Origin: Erythrocercus mccallii
Taxonomy: Eukaryota; Chordata; Aves; Passeriformes; Dicruridae
Direction: 5' to 3'
Assembly: GCA_013397435.1 (NCBI GenBank)
Contig: VZRG01001329.1
Location: 140,134-204,133, forward strand
DNA: 64,000 bases
The notes beneath the pieces are model-generated. The model saw nothing but the letters and a program-made list of their open reading frames with translations, made no database searches and was not told the origin of the DNA. A program made the translations under genes and the position numbers. Below, piece after piece: positions 40,101-50,849 of this stretch. Within the stretch, counting starts at the first letter, position 1. Each line of letters starts with the position of its first letter.

Positions 40101-43100
40101 ACCTTAAATGACCATTGCCTGAAAGACAGGACATAATGAGATAATGTTCATCCTGACACGTTCCTGGGTAATGGCTCAATGTTCACTCAGGTAGAAAAAT
40201 TCATTCTGACCAAATTACCTCTACAACAATCTGATGCTTTTTCTTTTTTCTCCCCTAAAGGGCTTATATCCAAAAACTGTCCTCACATGTTCACAGTCTG
40301 ATTCAATAGTTTGCAAAGAGAGACAGCCCATTAAACAAATGCACAACGTTGTCTTGGCTCGGCATTTATTCATTGTTCAAAAATTTTAAACCAACAGAGG
40401 TTCTCCTGCTTTTGGAAATAGATGATCTTTATGATAAATAATGGCTTTTCCTTTAAGAAAAGGTGAACTTGAGTATCAATTCCAAAAGACCAAACCGTTA
40501 TGGCAGTGAGGCCATTAGGCTGCAATTTGTCTTATAACAGATGTTGTAGAGTCTTGTCACTTCGAATGCTAAAACAGATGGGATATACTCTTGAAAATGT
40601 ACTAGAAATATTTAATTTCCTTTCCAGTGCAGGAGATTTCTTCTCTCCAAGGTCTTTGATGCTCTTTGTCTGTTTGTTAAATCCTGTTGCATTGGTTGGT
40701 ATGATTTAATCTCCGTGGAAAGTTTTGTCTGAATTTGTGTTCTAATACAATTACTCTTGAATTGCTTCGGTTTTGCCAGATGAGACACGATTCCGTTTCA
40801 AGCTGACTATATATTAGCCTGCTTCAAGATACCTTGTAAACTTGCTGTTATTACTATGTACAAAACTGTACAGGTGACACAATATCTGGCACTGATTTTC
40901 AGCAGTTATGAATAACATTAGCCAAATGCATATTATATGTGTCTACGCATTAAAAAAAACCCTAGATAATCCATGATACTCATATGCACTTTGGATTACA
41001 GGCTACCATGTACATTGTGAGGTTACTGTTGTTTACAATAACTATGATTTCTCATCATCTGCAGGAAGACTCAGCTGACTTCATTGGACTCCATATCAGG
41101 TTTTCTAATCCAATGCAGATGCTTTTTCAAAGTCTGGGGATTATCAAGTCAATCCCCAGATGAATTGGGAAGTTGTTAAGTGAAAATGACGGTCCTGTAG
41201 TGATGGAGGAGTGGGGGTTTAAAATCTTTGAATGATTCTTCCCAAGACACGTGGTGGGAAACTTGGACAGCATGTATTGACTTTCATGAGCTGGCCTTGG
41301 GCTCCTAACTTGCGAGTGCTGAATAGCAGATACTACAGACACATCCATGTGTGTGCTTATGTTTCATACCAAATAATCAGTTTTCTCCTTTTAAAATCAG
41401 CTTTCCATATAAGACTTGTATATTTTTTTCATAAATTGAAGGAAAAGGCCTGATATTACCACATCAGTTTCATTCTTACTTAGCTTCAAGATGCACGTAA
41501 TACTCTGACAAAAACTTTTTTTGAATATCAGTGTTTAGATAGCTAGCACAAAATTCAGCATCTTTAAAGTACTCTGTGCTGGGGCATCTTGGGTCTGCCT
41601 CAATAAATTAGAGGACTGCATTGGCTGAGTCAAAGGGCACTCTTATTTTTAGTTTGCATGTATTTAGAATCAAATCTAGGAGGAAAGCACATCCAGAATG
41701 AAAAGGACCTTTCACTGTCTCAAGCTTGGCAGCTTCATTTTCTGAGCTCTGGAAGGAAAGCCATGAGTATAGTAGTTCATAAATGTTTCTACTTCTGCCT
41801 TTTGTTTCTGGGCTAGTGATCATAATTTTTTGAAAACAGTAAATAAAAGCTTTTCTTATTCTTTTTCTTTCTGACCATTTTAATGAACTCATTTTCCAGA
41901 GGGGGTAGACCATGGAGCACCTATTAATGATTCTTTCTGTCATACCATTGATGCTCTTCTGCATTTACTCCTGCCTCACCAGTTTAACTTGAATTTTTGT
42001 AATTTGAGGATAAAAATCAGGCTATTATAGGCTTTGTGCTGACATGAATTTGTACTGTAAGTGGATTTCCTTATCGTAATACTAAAGTCAAAAACAATTA
42101 CACTATTTTTCATGTAGCTGCATCTTTTGGAAACAGAAAACTCAGAGGGCTGTTCCAATGCACTGAGCTGGTTGGTGGGAATGCTGAACGAGAGTTCAGA
42201 ACATAATTCCTTAGCTAAGATGGAGGGAGTGAACAAGGTGTCTTTCATGTAGCTATAATGGTTTCCAGTTCTCAGGTACTGCATCTTCATTATCATATTC
42301 AGTTTCCTGGACTTACAGGGGACTTGATAGTTTTGGGAGGGGGAAGGAATTTACCATTTCATGGAAATGACAGTTGCTCCGAAATTTTATTTGCCTTCCA
42401 GCTGCATGTATGGGAATGTGGTATGCTGTTGCTTTTCTTTTTTCTTTTATTTTCCCCCCTTTTTTTGTAATTTTTTCTTAGATTTTTTAAAAAGGGTAAC
42501 TCAATTTGAAGTAATAAAAGATTTCAGAAAGTTTATACTTTCCATTCTCTGAAGTGAACACAAATAGAGCAAAACTTTACCACCTCAAGACAGTCAGTCA
42601 TCTTTAAATAATTTGTTTATTAAATAAAATATTGATCTCATGTTTACTTAAGCTTTTTACTGTCCATACTTCTCCCATGAAGTATTTTTAATCATCTACC
42701 ATGTGATTTAAGTAGTAATTCAGCTGTTAAAGCTTCACATGGCTAAAAAGTTATGCTAAGAATTTATTAGCAGCTTAAAGTGATTCTGTTAGAAAGATAA
42801 CATGTACTTGAAGCTGATATGATTTGTGTACCATAAGAAGAACTACGGGAAGAGTAAAATTGTTTAAGGTTACCAAAGATTCGACTGAAGAGGGTTTATA
42901 CAGAAGAAACTGTAGACTTTCTTTTTCCTCAGTTAAGTAGTTAAAACAATTTAAACACCAAGTTTAAAATGAGAAAAGGAATTGAAAAAACATGTCCATG
43001 CAATCCAGAACCTATCAATAGCTTGCCATCTAAACTTTAACAGTGACTTCTGTAGAAGCCATTTAGCCTGAAGCAAAGTGTCTAATCTTGCCTGAACCTC

Positions 43101-44159
43101 ACAAAATAAGTGGGAGTACAGTTTGGTATTTTTTTTAATATTGCCTGCATAGCAAGAATACAAAAGCAACTACGTGCAAAAAACACTTCTGCATTCTAAA
43201 TATAGCAGCACCCACTTGAATGAATATTTCATACAAGAATAACCTATATAAAAGGAATAAATGCAGGTAGCGATAATATTGTAGGATATTGGTTTTAGAT
43301 GGAACAGGTTTTAAATCAGTAAATGAATATCTAATAAAAGCACTAAATCCTTGTATGAATAAAAGTCTGATAGACCTGTGTTTTGTTGGCTACTTGATAG
43401 AAAACTTTTAAAACAGGGACAAGATACATAAACTTAAGTTGAAATAAAAAGGGAAGTAGGATCTTGTGTATGTTTCTCTAGCTTAGACTTTTTAGTGCAG
43501 CTGACTGGTTCATCTGTGATGGGATGCAAGAAAAGGCAGATGTAAACACTGCCCTGTTGTGTACAGAGCCCAGGATAGATCAGGCAGTGCCAGGGAGGAG
43601 CCACAGGGTGAGCTGCCTCTCCTCTGGCAGGGGGAATGGAATGTTCTTTCGTAATTTTGGTCTAAATCTCTAAATATCCAGGGTCATGTTAGGCAACCGC
43701 TTTCCTTCCCAGAGGTTCACTCGTCTGGGGTCCTGCAAGGTTTCAGGCTGCTCCACTGACACACATTATGCTGGCACGGGATTACTGAGGAACACAGTGT
43801 GGGATGTGCTAAGTGCAAAAATTACACCAACCTTTTCATTTCCTCCACCACCTAGCTCAGATGCTCCAGTTATGTCTTGGGGGATGTTTGGAGCATAAAA
43901 CTGAAAGTGCTGGCAGGAACTTGTGACACAACAAAATGAACTGAGCCTTAGGCTTAGGCCAAATGGACAAGGAATGCTTGAGCCTGCCCTGACCAGGATC
44001 ACATTGTGTTCCCTGTGTGCAAGCTGGAGACTTGCTGAGTCTTCCTACTTGGGAAGCTGCTTTGTAACTTTTGCAGTTGATGGGGAAAGTCAGTGGGGAA
44101 GCAGCTTCTGTGCAAGGACTGAAAATTTAAAGCTCACAGATTTTTGACCAAGTGTCTTG
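37172..44159. other. Long non-coding stretch, no gene recognised
   Basis: About 7 kb. A 173-codon open frame on the minus strand (38,330-38,851) includes a translated T/A-rich tract and shows no domain, so it is not called a gene. About 37,785-37,850 has 'gatcccaagcactttgcatg', faintly like a SINE-tail block. Segments at about 40,290-40,450 and 40,730-40,960 look compositionally like conserved non-coding DNA but are unproven. Confidence 0.5.
38016..38056. repeat. 17-bp direct repeat
   Basis: 'gagtgaaaggcacaaag' occurs at 38,016-38,032 and again at 38,040-38,056, separated by 'gcactgg'. A simple local duplication. Confidence 0.9.
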
Positions 44160-45219
44160 ATTTTGATACTGTGGCCTAACAAGGGGATATGAAGAAAAAG
44201 GGAGCTTGATGAGGAGTGTTAAATAGATGGTAGAAAGGTGGGGAAATAGCCTGAGGCCCAGACTATGGAGATGAAAAAGAGAGCTCATGAAAATTATGTA
44301 TAGAGATAAAAGAGGCTATGATCTATTGCAAAACACCAAGCCAGGAAGGTCAGATGGATAAGAATTTTTGTGAAATTAACGAGAATTTTATGGAACTTTT
44401 AATGCTTGCAGACACCTTCTGAGGGAAAAACCATAGTGGAAAATGGATGATTCAACAAGTTCTAGAAAACTAGTAGGGCTTAGTCTTGATTTTTTAGATG
44501 TTTGTTTGTTTTGCAGAATGGAGAAATATGTGAAGAGCAAAGGCATTTTTATATTTTAGACAATGAAGGTGAAGTGGCTGAGAGTACAAAGGCAATAGGC
44601 AAGTTGGGTGAAATTGAGCATGAAATGAGATTTCACAATCTTTGTGAAGAGATGAGGAGGAACAACAATGTAATAAAAATGGACTTGAGAAAATGATAGC
44701 TAAAATCTCTCTCAATGTAATAGTTGAAAGCAAAGGTGAATTAGCTGCCAGATCCTCAAAGACGCGACATTATGGTACAAGCACAGAAAAACCCAATACA
44801 GAGATTAATTTGGCTTAAGAACTGGGTTCTGCACAGGGAGCAAGAAGGAAATACATCACAGGGAAAGAAAGAGTACCCCAAAATGGCACAAGTATGAAGG
44901 GATGAAAGGAAGGTCCAGGCTTGCAATGCTAACTAGCTAGTTAGAGATGTTGAAATGAGGAGGAATCAGTTAGAGATGTTGAAATGAGGAGGAATCATCT
45001 TCAACATACATTAATAAGAAAACAATCTAGACAAGGATTGCTGCTTTGCTTACAGGAGAAAGCAACCTGCTGCTGGAACACTCTGAAGAGTCTTTTTTTA
45101 ATCCTTTCCTTTTTTTCTATTTAACTGAGACCTCTTAAGCAAGTTTTTGCTTTCATATTATTAATACTATTGAAATCGATAGAAAAGGGATACAATTGTA
45201 GCCAAAAATAGAAAATACC
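44160..45219 (+). mobile_element. Possible 5' continuation of the CR1 element downstream
   Basis: A/G-rich, T-poor sequence with 'acaatgaaggtgaagtggctgag' and 'aagaactgggttctgcacagggagcaag' words, consistent with an A-rich LINE coding strand leading into the confident CR1 at 45,220. No diagnostic residue block could be read, so this may equally be unrelated. A perfect 29-bp tandem duplication lies inside. Confidence 0.3.
44940..44997. repeat. Perfect 29-bp tandem duplication
   Basis: A 29-base unit beginning 'gttagagatgttg' and ending 'aggaggaatca' occurs twice without mismatch (44,940-44,968 and 44,969-44,997). The identity of the copies, set in a heavily decayed background, points to a recent duplication. 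Confidence 0.95.
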
Positions 45220-46675
45220 AAGTTTTCTATTGCAGATGATTCAGATGTTCTCAAATCGACTGGTTGTGATGGACTTTGTTGCAGGATTTGTCTAAAGGAA
45301 TCCCAGAGCCATTAGCATTTTCTTTGAGAGTTCCTCTGAGATAGATGATGTACCAGAGGCTGGGAAAAGAGAAAACATAATGTCCTTCATTTTGAAAAAG
45401 GAGAGTAAAAGAGGAGCCAGAGGATTACAGACCAATCAGTGCTAACACCAGCTCCAGTCCAAAGAAAAATTCAAGGGGTCGGGGGTTGGGGGGGGGGGGG
45501 GGGGCAATATAATCAAACACTTGAAAGGAAAGGATAACAAGAAGGTAAAAAGCTGCCAGCACAGATTTGTCAAGAATGAATTGTCAAACCACTTGGATTT
45601 CCTCGTGCAACAGGCTAATAGACTTCATGGAAAGAGAAGAGACAGTTGACATAGTGTCTTGAGTATTGTGAGGTCTTTAAAGCTGGCTTGCATGACATCC
45701 TCTGGAGCAAGGGACACCTGGGCTGGATGAAAATGCTGCTAGGTAAAAACAAAACTAGCTGGAGAAGCTGCTTTGGAGAATGAGTTTTAGGAGGATGAAG
45801 TAGTATGAAAGCAGATGTATTGAGGAGTGCTCTACAGAGCTGTGCCCAGCTCTCACTAAACCATGACTGGAGTGATGCAATACACATTATACATGTTAAA
45901 TTTACAGAAAACTGAAAGTGGAAAGCTTTATGAATAGAGAATGGCTTTGAGAATGGAGAAAAGAGTCTATAAGAATTTAACTTTGTAAACTGAGTACAGA
46001 AGAATGGTAGTTCAGCAGAAACAATAAACTGCAGGAATATGAGAAGGGGAACACCTGTTTTGAGAGCAGTTCATTGAAAAAATTACAAACTGAGCAACGT
46101 TATGCTGTTGCAAAAGTGGCAAACATCATCTAGGAATTCATAAATGGCAGTATAATCTGAAAGGTGTTTTAGGTAACTCCTCTACCATTCTTAGCACAGG
46201 CCATGTCTTCCCAAAAGATGTTGACCACTTTAGGGATACCTTTGTCCTTCCAGAAAGATGTTGACCCCTTGGAGACAATCCAGACAAGAGTGATAAGCAT
46301 GATCACCATGTCCTGTTAAGATGATATGGCTGTTATGGAGACATGTGGATGGATGTTGTATACTCTAGGTCAGGGAAAACTCTTACGGGGTCCTACCAGT
46401 AGTCTTCAAACATGCAAAAGTATGGTGTAGAGAGGAAGGGATAGGTTTTATTTTGCATAAGAGGAAATGGGATGCTAGGAAGAATTTGATAATAGGAGAA
46501 ATTTTTAAAAAGCAGTTTTCTGATAATTCATGCAGGGTAGTTCTGGAACAAACTGTCCTCTTTGTGGCTGGAGGCTGTTGAGGAGAGGAATGACAAAATG
46601 TAGAGCTGATTCTGTCTTGGAGCAAGAAGTCCTGCAGTCTCCCCAGTCCTACTTTCCTCGATTCCACAGTTTCAC
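45220..46675 (+). mobile_element. Degraded CR1 LINE, reverse transcriptase through 3' terminus
   Basis: Ordered CR1 blocks on the plus strand: 'cagagccattagcattttctttgagag' (about 45,304-45,330); 'ccagaggctgggaaaagagaaaacataatgtcc' (about 45,353-45,385); 'agaggagccagaggattacagaccaatcag' (about 45,410-45,439); 'cagatttgtcaagaatgaattgtcaa' (about 45,561-45,586); residues VFKAGLHDILWSK readable at about 45,671-45,711, equivalent to the conserved KAFD..H block; 'tatgctgttgcaaaagtggcaaacatcatct' (about 46,101-46,131); 'ggagacaatccagacaagagtgataagcatgatc' (about 46,271-46,304); and 'ctgcagtctccccagtcctac...tcgattccacagttt' (about 46,632-46,675), a mutated CR1 3' end with its gattc-type terminal repeat. 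Many stops and indels: a dead copy. A 17-G tract has inserted or expanded inside it. Confidence 0.8.
45488..45504. repeat. Poly-G tract (17 G)
   Basis: Seventeen consecutive G preceded by 'ggggtcgggggtt', within the CR1 copy, at a point where the rest of the element aligns without such a tract. It could form a G-quadruplex, and its length is probably polymorphic. Confidence 0.9.
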
Positions 46676-47166
46676 TGCTAATGATAACCATCCATCTTCT
46701 GTAAGTACTTGGAAGGGATTAAATCATTGTGGAATTACTGTTGTTCTAGGACTTTACCCTTGAGAATGTCTGCTACAACAGGCATGGCTGTCAATATCAA
46801 AGTGAGATAGAAAGTACTTTGGGCAGGCGGTTTGATCCAGCTCAGGCCTGTAACAGACAGCACAAAGCAGTAGGTTTGTCCTGCTGTTCTGAAACTCCTT
46901 GCTGTATATTTGCAGATAATTAGTCTGTCTGTCTCCGTCTCTCACGTACTGTGTTGATGGAACTTCTGAGCAGTACAACAAAATGATTAGAAAATTGTTT
47001 AGTTCAGCACTGGTGTATCAAGTTTTAAATCAGGCTAAATCATATTCTTGTTTTGTTACCCCAGTCAAACTGCTCGTACTCCTTTTAAATTCCGTCACTC
47101 TGATTTTGATTCTCAATACCCCAGATTAAAGCTCTTTATCCATACCTTCATGCTTTCTCTTTTGCA
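46676..47166. other. Non-coding stretch, nothing recognised
   Basis: Unique-looking sequence between the CR1 3' end and the exon-like segment. It ends in a pyrimidine-rich run leading to 'tttgcag'. Confidence 0.45.
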
Positions 47167-47167
47167 G

Positions 47168-47393
47168 TTCCAGTGCAGATTTGCATAGCAAAGGAGATAT
47201 TTGTGTTTCTCCTGACCTCATCTATATTCTGGTGCACAGCGTGCACTTATATGATAGTTTATTCCGGGATGATGAACAGATGCAAAAGTGTCTTCAATTG
47301 TCTCTGGAAATTAGCAATGGTCAATACATCCTGCAAACACAATGCTGGATGCTGTGGTGCATGCAAAACATGCATGGCAGGCAGAGCACATAG
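47168..47393 (+). other. Exon-like open segment behind a good 3' splice-site context (unproven)
   Basis: A pyrimidine-rich stretch (47,146-47,163) ends in 'ttttgcag' (AG at 47,166-47,167). After one base of phase, an open frame of 74 residues runs from 47,169 to a TAG ending at about 47,393. Its composition is protein-like: the visible core reads HSKGDICVSPDLIYILVH, then a stretch rich in Leu, Asp, Glu and Gln, then Cys- and Trp-containing residues. I do not recognise the protein. No consensus 5' splice site is obvious: the best is gtcaat after 'agcaatg' near 47,318, which is weak. No AATAAA follows closely. A second frame here is also open, so a chance ORF or a pseudogene exon is quite possible. 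Confidence 0.25.
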
Positions 47394-48383
47394 CCTTTTC
47401 CTGCCTCTAGCACACTTCATTTAATTTTAATAGTAGAAGGAGATGTGGTATCTTTTGAACATAAATATCCATGTGGGCTAATGTAAGGCTTGGACAATGA
47501 GAGTTTTGCATAGGAGAATTTGGCTTAACCTGTCAGTCTTCCAGAGATTAACAACTTCATCAGCTACTGTTGATATTGACAGTCAGTTGCTAGGCTACAT
47601 GTTTACTGCTAAATGAATAGGCGACTTGGGGCCAGTGTGAATATTCAACAGATTGGCAAATAAGTAAAACGTGCTGTGACTTGATTTGTTAATTATAGTC
47701 AAAATAAATGGCTGTATTGATGACTATGATTTTACACAGCATTAGTCCTCTGAAAACAGCAATTAAGTCTGCCATGTAAACATATATCTTGCCTGTGACA
47801 AAAAAAAAAAAAAGCTTTAAACAACTGAATACACCACTCGAAGCAGTTTCACTAGGAGTCCTGAAGTGCTTACATTAGTTAAATTATGTCCTTGGGTGTT
47901 TTTACACCTCTGACTGAAGCACAACATTCAGGCAGAGTCTGGATTTTGAAAAGCTTTCTTGTTTGCTGCGTGCAGTGCTACTTATGGTCAGAGTTTATCA
48001 AAAGAAGCATGATCACACTTGAGAGAGAAAAGTCAAGTAGCTGGATTTCAGGAGGATTTTTTTTTCCTGTTGGGAGAAAGCTGAACGTTAATTTTATGCT
48101 CTATATGCTCTTTTCTTGTGAGAGTTCTCACATGTATACTATATTACTGTGTTCCAGTTTATCAGCTGGGTTAACTAGAATTCACTTCCCTTGATCTGTA
48201 CTACTCTTTTGTTATGTTTGAAACTCTCACTATATTGATTCGCTCATTTTGTGTTTCAAGACTTGCACGCACTGGCAGGTGCACTGAGTATTCAGCATCC
48301 CTCATTGTTCAGTGTTGCATGTGTATGGGCAATGCCACTGTTCTGGGCTGTACTGTGCCTTTTGGTTGAAACTTGGAAAACAC
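47394..48383. other. Non-coding stretch, nothing recognised
   Basis: Contains a 14-A run at 47,800-47,813. No gene, RNA or repeat family supported. Confidence 0.5.
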
Positions 48384-48389
48384 ATATTC
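48384..48389. repeat. Target-site duplication, left copy (ATATTC)
   Basis: ATATTC immediately before the solo LTR; the identical hexamer follows the LTR at 48,900-48,905. A 6-bp duplication is the usual size for class II (ERVK/beta-like) retroviral integration. Confidence 0.85.
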
Positions 48390-48899
48390 TGTTGCGTTTC
48401 CCCCTGCTCCTTTTGGGCTCAGCTAGCAGCTGCAGGAGTTGAGGGCAACATTCCTCTGGGTCCAGGAAGGAAGAGGAGGTACGAGAGCCTTACCGGAGCT
48501 TTTGGGGAGAGGTTTTCTTGGTTCTTCAACTGCTAATGGCAGCATACAAGCAGGCAAGACACGACACGGCTTCTGAGGGTGTTGATTAGGTGAGGTTTAT
48601 TCGGGGGTCCCACAGGAGAGAGCAAGAGGCAGGCACCGCAGAGGGAGGACCGGAGGGCCCAGAGAGAGCTCAAGCCCTCGTGCATCTACTTAGGAAAATT
48701 CCCGCAGGGGAGGGGACCCAAGGCTTGGACCAATGGGATACTGAAGGTAGGAGGTGTTGGGTAAACCAGTAAGGTATCGAGGATGAGGTGATGGACAGGG
48801 GTTACAGTGAATGGCAACTTAGGGGAGGGTTACAACTTAGTAATGAACTATACATTTTGGGGTGAAGAGAACAATCATTTAAGAAAATGAATCACCACA
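48390..48899 (-). mobile_element. Solo LTR of an endogenous retrovirus (class II / ERVK-like), minus strand
   Basis: A 510-bp element starting TG and ending CA on either strand, bounded by identical ATATTC hexamers, with no internal retroviral genes beside it. It is therefore a solo LTR left by recombination. On the minus strand it starts TGTGGTGATTC (48,899 downward). It carries a CCAAT-type box (CCAAT on plus 48,730-48,734) and an AATAAA polyadenylation signal (complement TTTATT, 48,596-48,601), followed by a GT-rich stretch (about 48,550-48,575) as expected at the R/U5 boundary. U5 then runs to 48,390. It is more GC-rich than its flanks. No clear TATA box. The intact ends and perfect duplication suggest it is much younger than the CR1 fragments. 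Class is inferred from the 6-bp duplication; a database match is needed for the family name. Confidence 0.85.
48596..48601 (-). terminator. LTR polyadenylation signal AATAAA
   Basis: AATAAA on the minus strand within the solo LTR, with G/T-rich sequence about 20-45 bases downstream on that strand. This arrangement marks the R region end of a retroviral LTR. Confidence 0.7.
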
Positions 48900-48905
48900 A
48901 TATTC
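48900..48905. repeat. Target-site duplication, right copy (ATATTC)
   Basis: Exact copy of the hexamer at 48,384-48,389, directly abutting the CA end of the LTR. The following bases 'tgttctc' lie outside the element. Confidence 0.85.
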
Positions 48906-49929
48906 TGTTCTCATTGCTGCTGACAAGTTTCACTGTGGCACTGGTCAAGCCTCTCTCCCAAGTTTTGGCTCAGTTTTGCTATGTATAATAAATAGTTGTT
49001 GGGGTTTTTTCCTTCATAAGTACCAGCCAACCTAAAGAGCAGTGAAGTTGCCAAATATGCCCCAAGATTTGCAACAGAGAAAGAGGGGTTGTTTTAAGCT
49101 TGAGAAAAGTAAATGTGTTCTTGCATAGAAAAAAAATTACCACTTTCCCTGGATAGATCTGTGTTACCAATACCTGTTGAGATTCGGTTTGAGTTTGGGC
49201 TAGTAATTATCTTTTTCCCAAAAAGTGGTAGGAAGGAGCTCCCCTGTTTCAGACCTCATTTTTGTTCTAATGAACATCTGCTCCTCTTTGTAAGCTTTTG
49301 AATTGTTGTCTTCTGCTCTCTCACCATGAGATGTCCAAGACCAAATTTGCAAAAGTAAAACCACACTGACCCAGCTGGTCCAAGGCAGAGTGGCACCAAA
49401 TGCTTAAGCCAAGAGGGAGTTTCAGCTTTTCTTTCAGTGTGTTGCTGAAGGAGAAACCATTCAATGCAGGTGCTTGTCTGGCAGATGTTTGGAGAAAACA
49501 GGCTGAAAAGGTGGTAGAAATGAAACTAGAAATGGGGTAGGACTAGAGATTGAGCTGGGTAGCTTAGAAGGCAGCAAATCAGAAGTGAGTTGTATAGGGA
49601 GAGCTCCAAAATGAAGAAATAGCTGGGAGACAAGTGGTTGCACTGATATTGATTTGATAAGGAAAAAAAAAGATTAAATAAAATACAGAGTGATAATCAG
49701 CTGCAAATACTGTTAGCAGCTTTATCTTTGCTTAAGGATATGAGATCAGCCCTCTCTGTCAGCGCATTGTCATACATCTGCATGCTATTCATCACCTTTG
49801 TCACCAGTGCAGGTTATGTAGAAGGCTTGCAAACTACCCTGATTCCCACTGACTGTTACAATGAAGGAGCAAGGTGTCAGGGATGTTGACAGCTCTATGA
49901 ATTCTTGTGTGCCCCAGAATGATTAAAAA
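48906..49929. other. Non-coding stretch, nothing recognised
   Basis: AT-rich sequence between the solo LTR and the next CR1 fragment. No gene or repeat supported. Confidence 0.5.
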
Positions 49930-50400
49930 AAAAGTTAATAGTTACCGAGGAAATCACTGACGACGACACAAAGAATATCAAGGTTCACCTTGAATGCACT
50001 CATGTTTTGGACCGGACCTTTCATTTTTGAATGCTTTTGTGGATAGGGAAAAAAACTTCAAAGGAAAACAAGGATGTTCCAAAGCATTGAATGGCTTTTC
50101 AAAGTGGGTGGTAGACCAGTGGAGCTCACTGCCAAATGACATTGTGAATGTGACACGTTTTACATGTTTAAGTTCATGAAAGACAAAATCAGGGAGAATT
50201 ACTAACTGCATGTAAACTATACACAGGTCAGGAAGTCTCAGAGCTGAAAATAGTTGGAAGCTGAGAGGCTATGAGTCGGAAACAGGATTGCTTTGTCCTT
50301 CCTGATCTCCAGCATCTGATTATGGCCACCACAGCAGACAAAAGCAGTCCTCATACATGGATTTTGTCCTGGATGTTTTTTCCTGGTTGCCGTTGCCTGC
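49930..50400 (+). mobile_element. Degraded CR1-family LINE 3' fragment
   Basis: 'gtggtagaccagtggagctcactgccaaatgacattgtg' (about 50,109-50,147) matches the CR1/L3 block '..gaactc.ctgccac..gatattgtggagg'. It is followed by 'catctgattatggccaccacagcagacaaaagc' (about 50,314-50,346), matching '..catctggtgctggccactgtcagagacaggat'. Plus strand, strongly diverged, with no intact frame. The left limit is approximate. Confidence 0.65.
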
Positions 50401-50849
50401 ACTGTAGCTTATCTGACTCAGAGGGGTATGAGGGATTTCTCTCCCAAGGGCTACATTTACCAAATTAGTTTTATGTCATATGTTGCGCCCTAAGTACTGG
50501 GATCCTCTTCTTGGGAAGATGACAAATCTTTCACTGGATGAAGCAGGAATATTTATGCTTTTGGGAATCAAGGAAGATGACTGTGTTTCTCCAGAGATTA
50601 TTAACTGTAATGAGCTACTGGACCATAGTTTCATAATCAGTGTGGCTACGCAAACACACATTGCTGGTTCAGTCATTTTAGGATTCCCACAAGTGAACCA
50701 TTTTTGCAAAAGCTTGTCCTATGCTGACCATGAACTTCCTTGCAGATGCAGAGAGGGGAAACTGTTTTGTTGGGGCGTTTTTTTGTTGTGGGGGGAATAA
50801 ATCCCTTCAGAAAATTTGGACTTTTTTTCAGTAATCCACTTTCAGAGTT
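50401..50849. other. Unassigned segment with a 106-codon plus-strand open frame
   Basis: Lies between the CR1 fragment (plus) and the Ty3/gypsy remnant (minus). The plus-strand frame 50,480-50,800 has a rather protein-like composition (e.g. MTNLSLDEAGIFMLLG near its start) but no domain I recognise and no convincing splice or promoter context. It may be the antisense of decayed Ty3/gypsy RNase H or later sequence, or chance. It is recorded, not called a gene. Confidence 0.2.
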
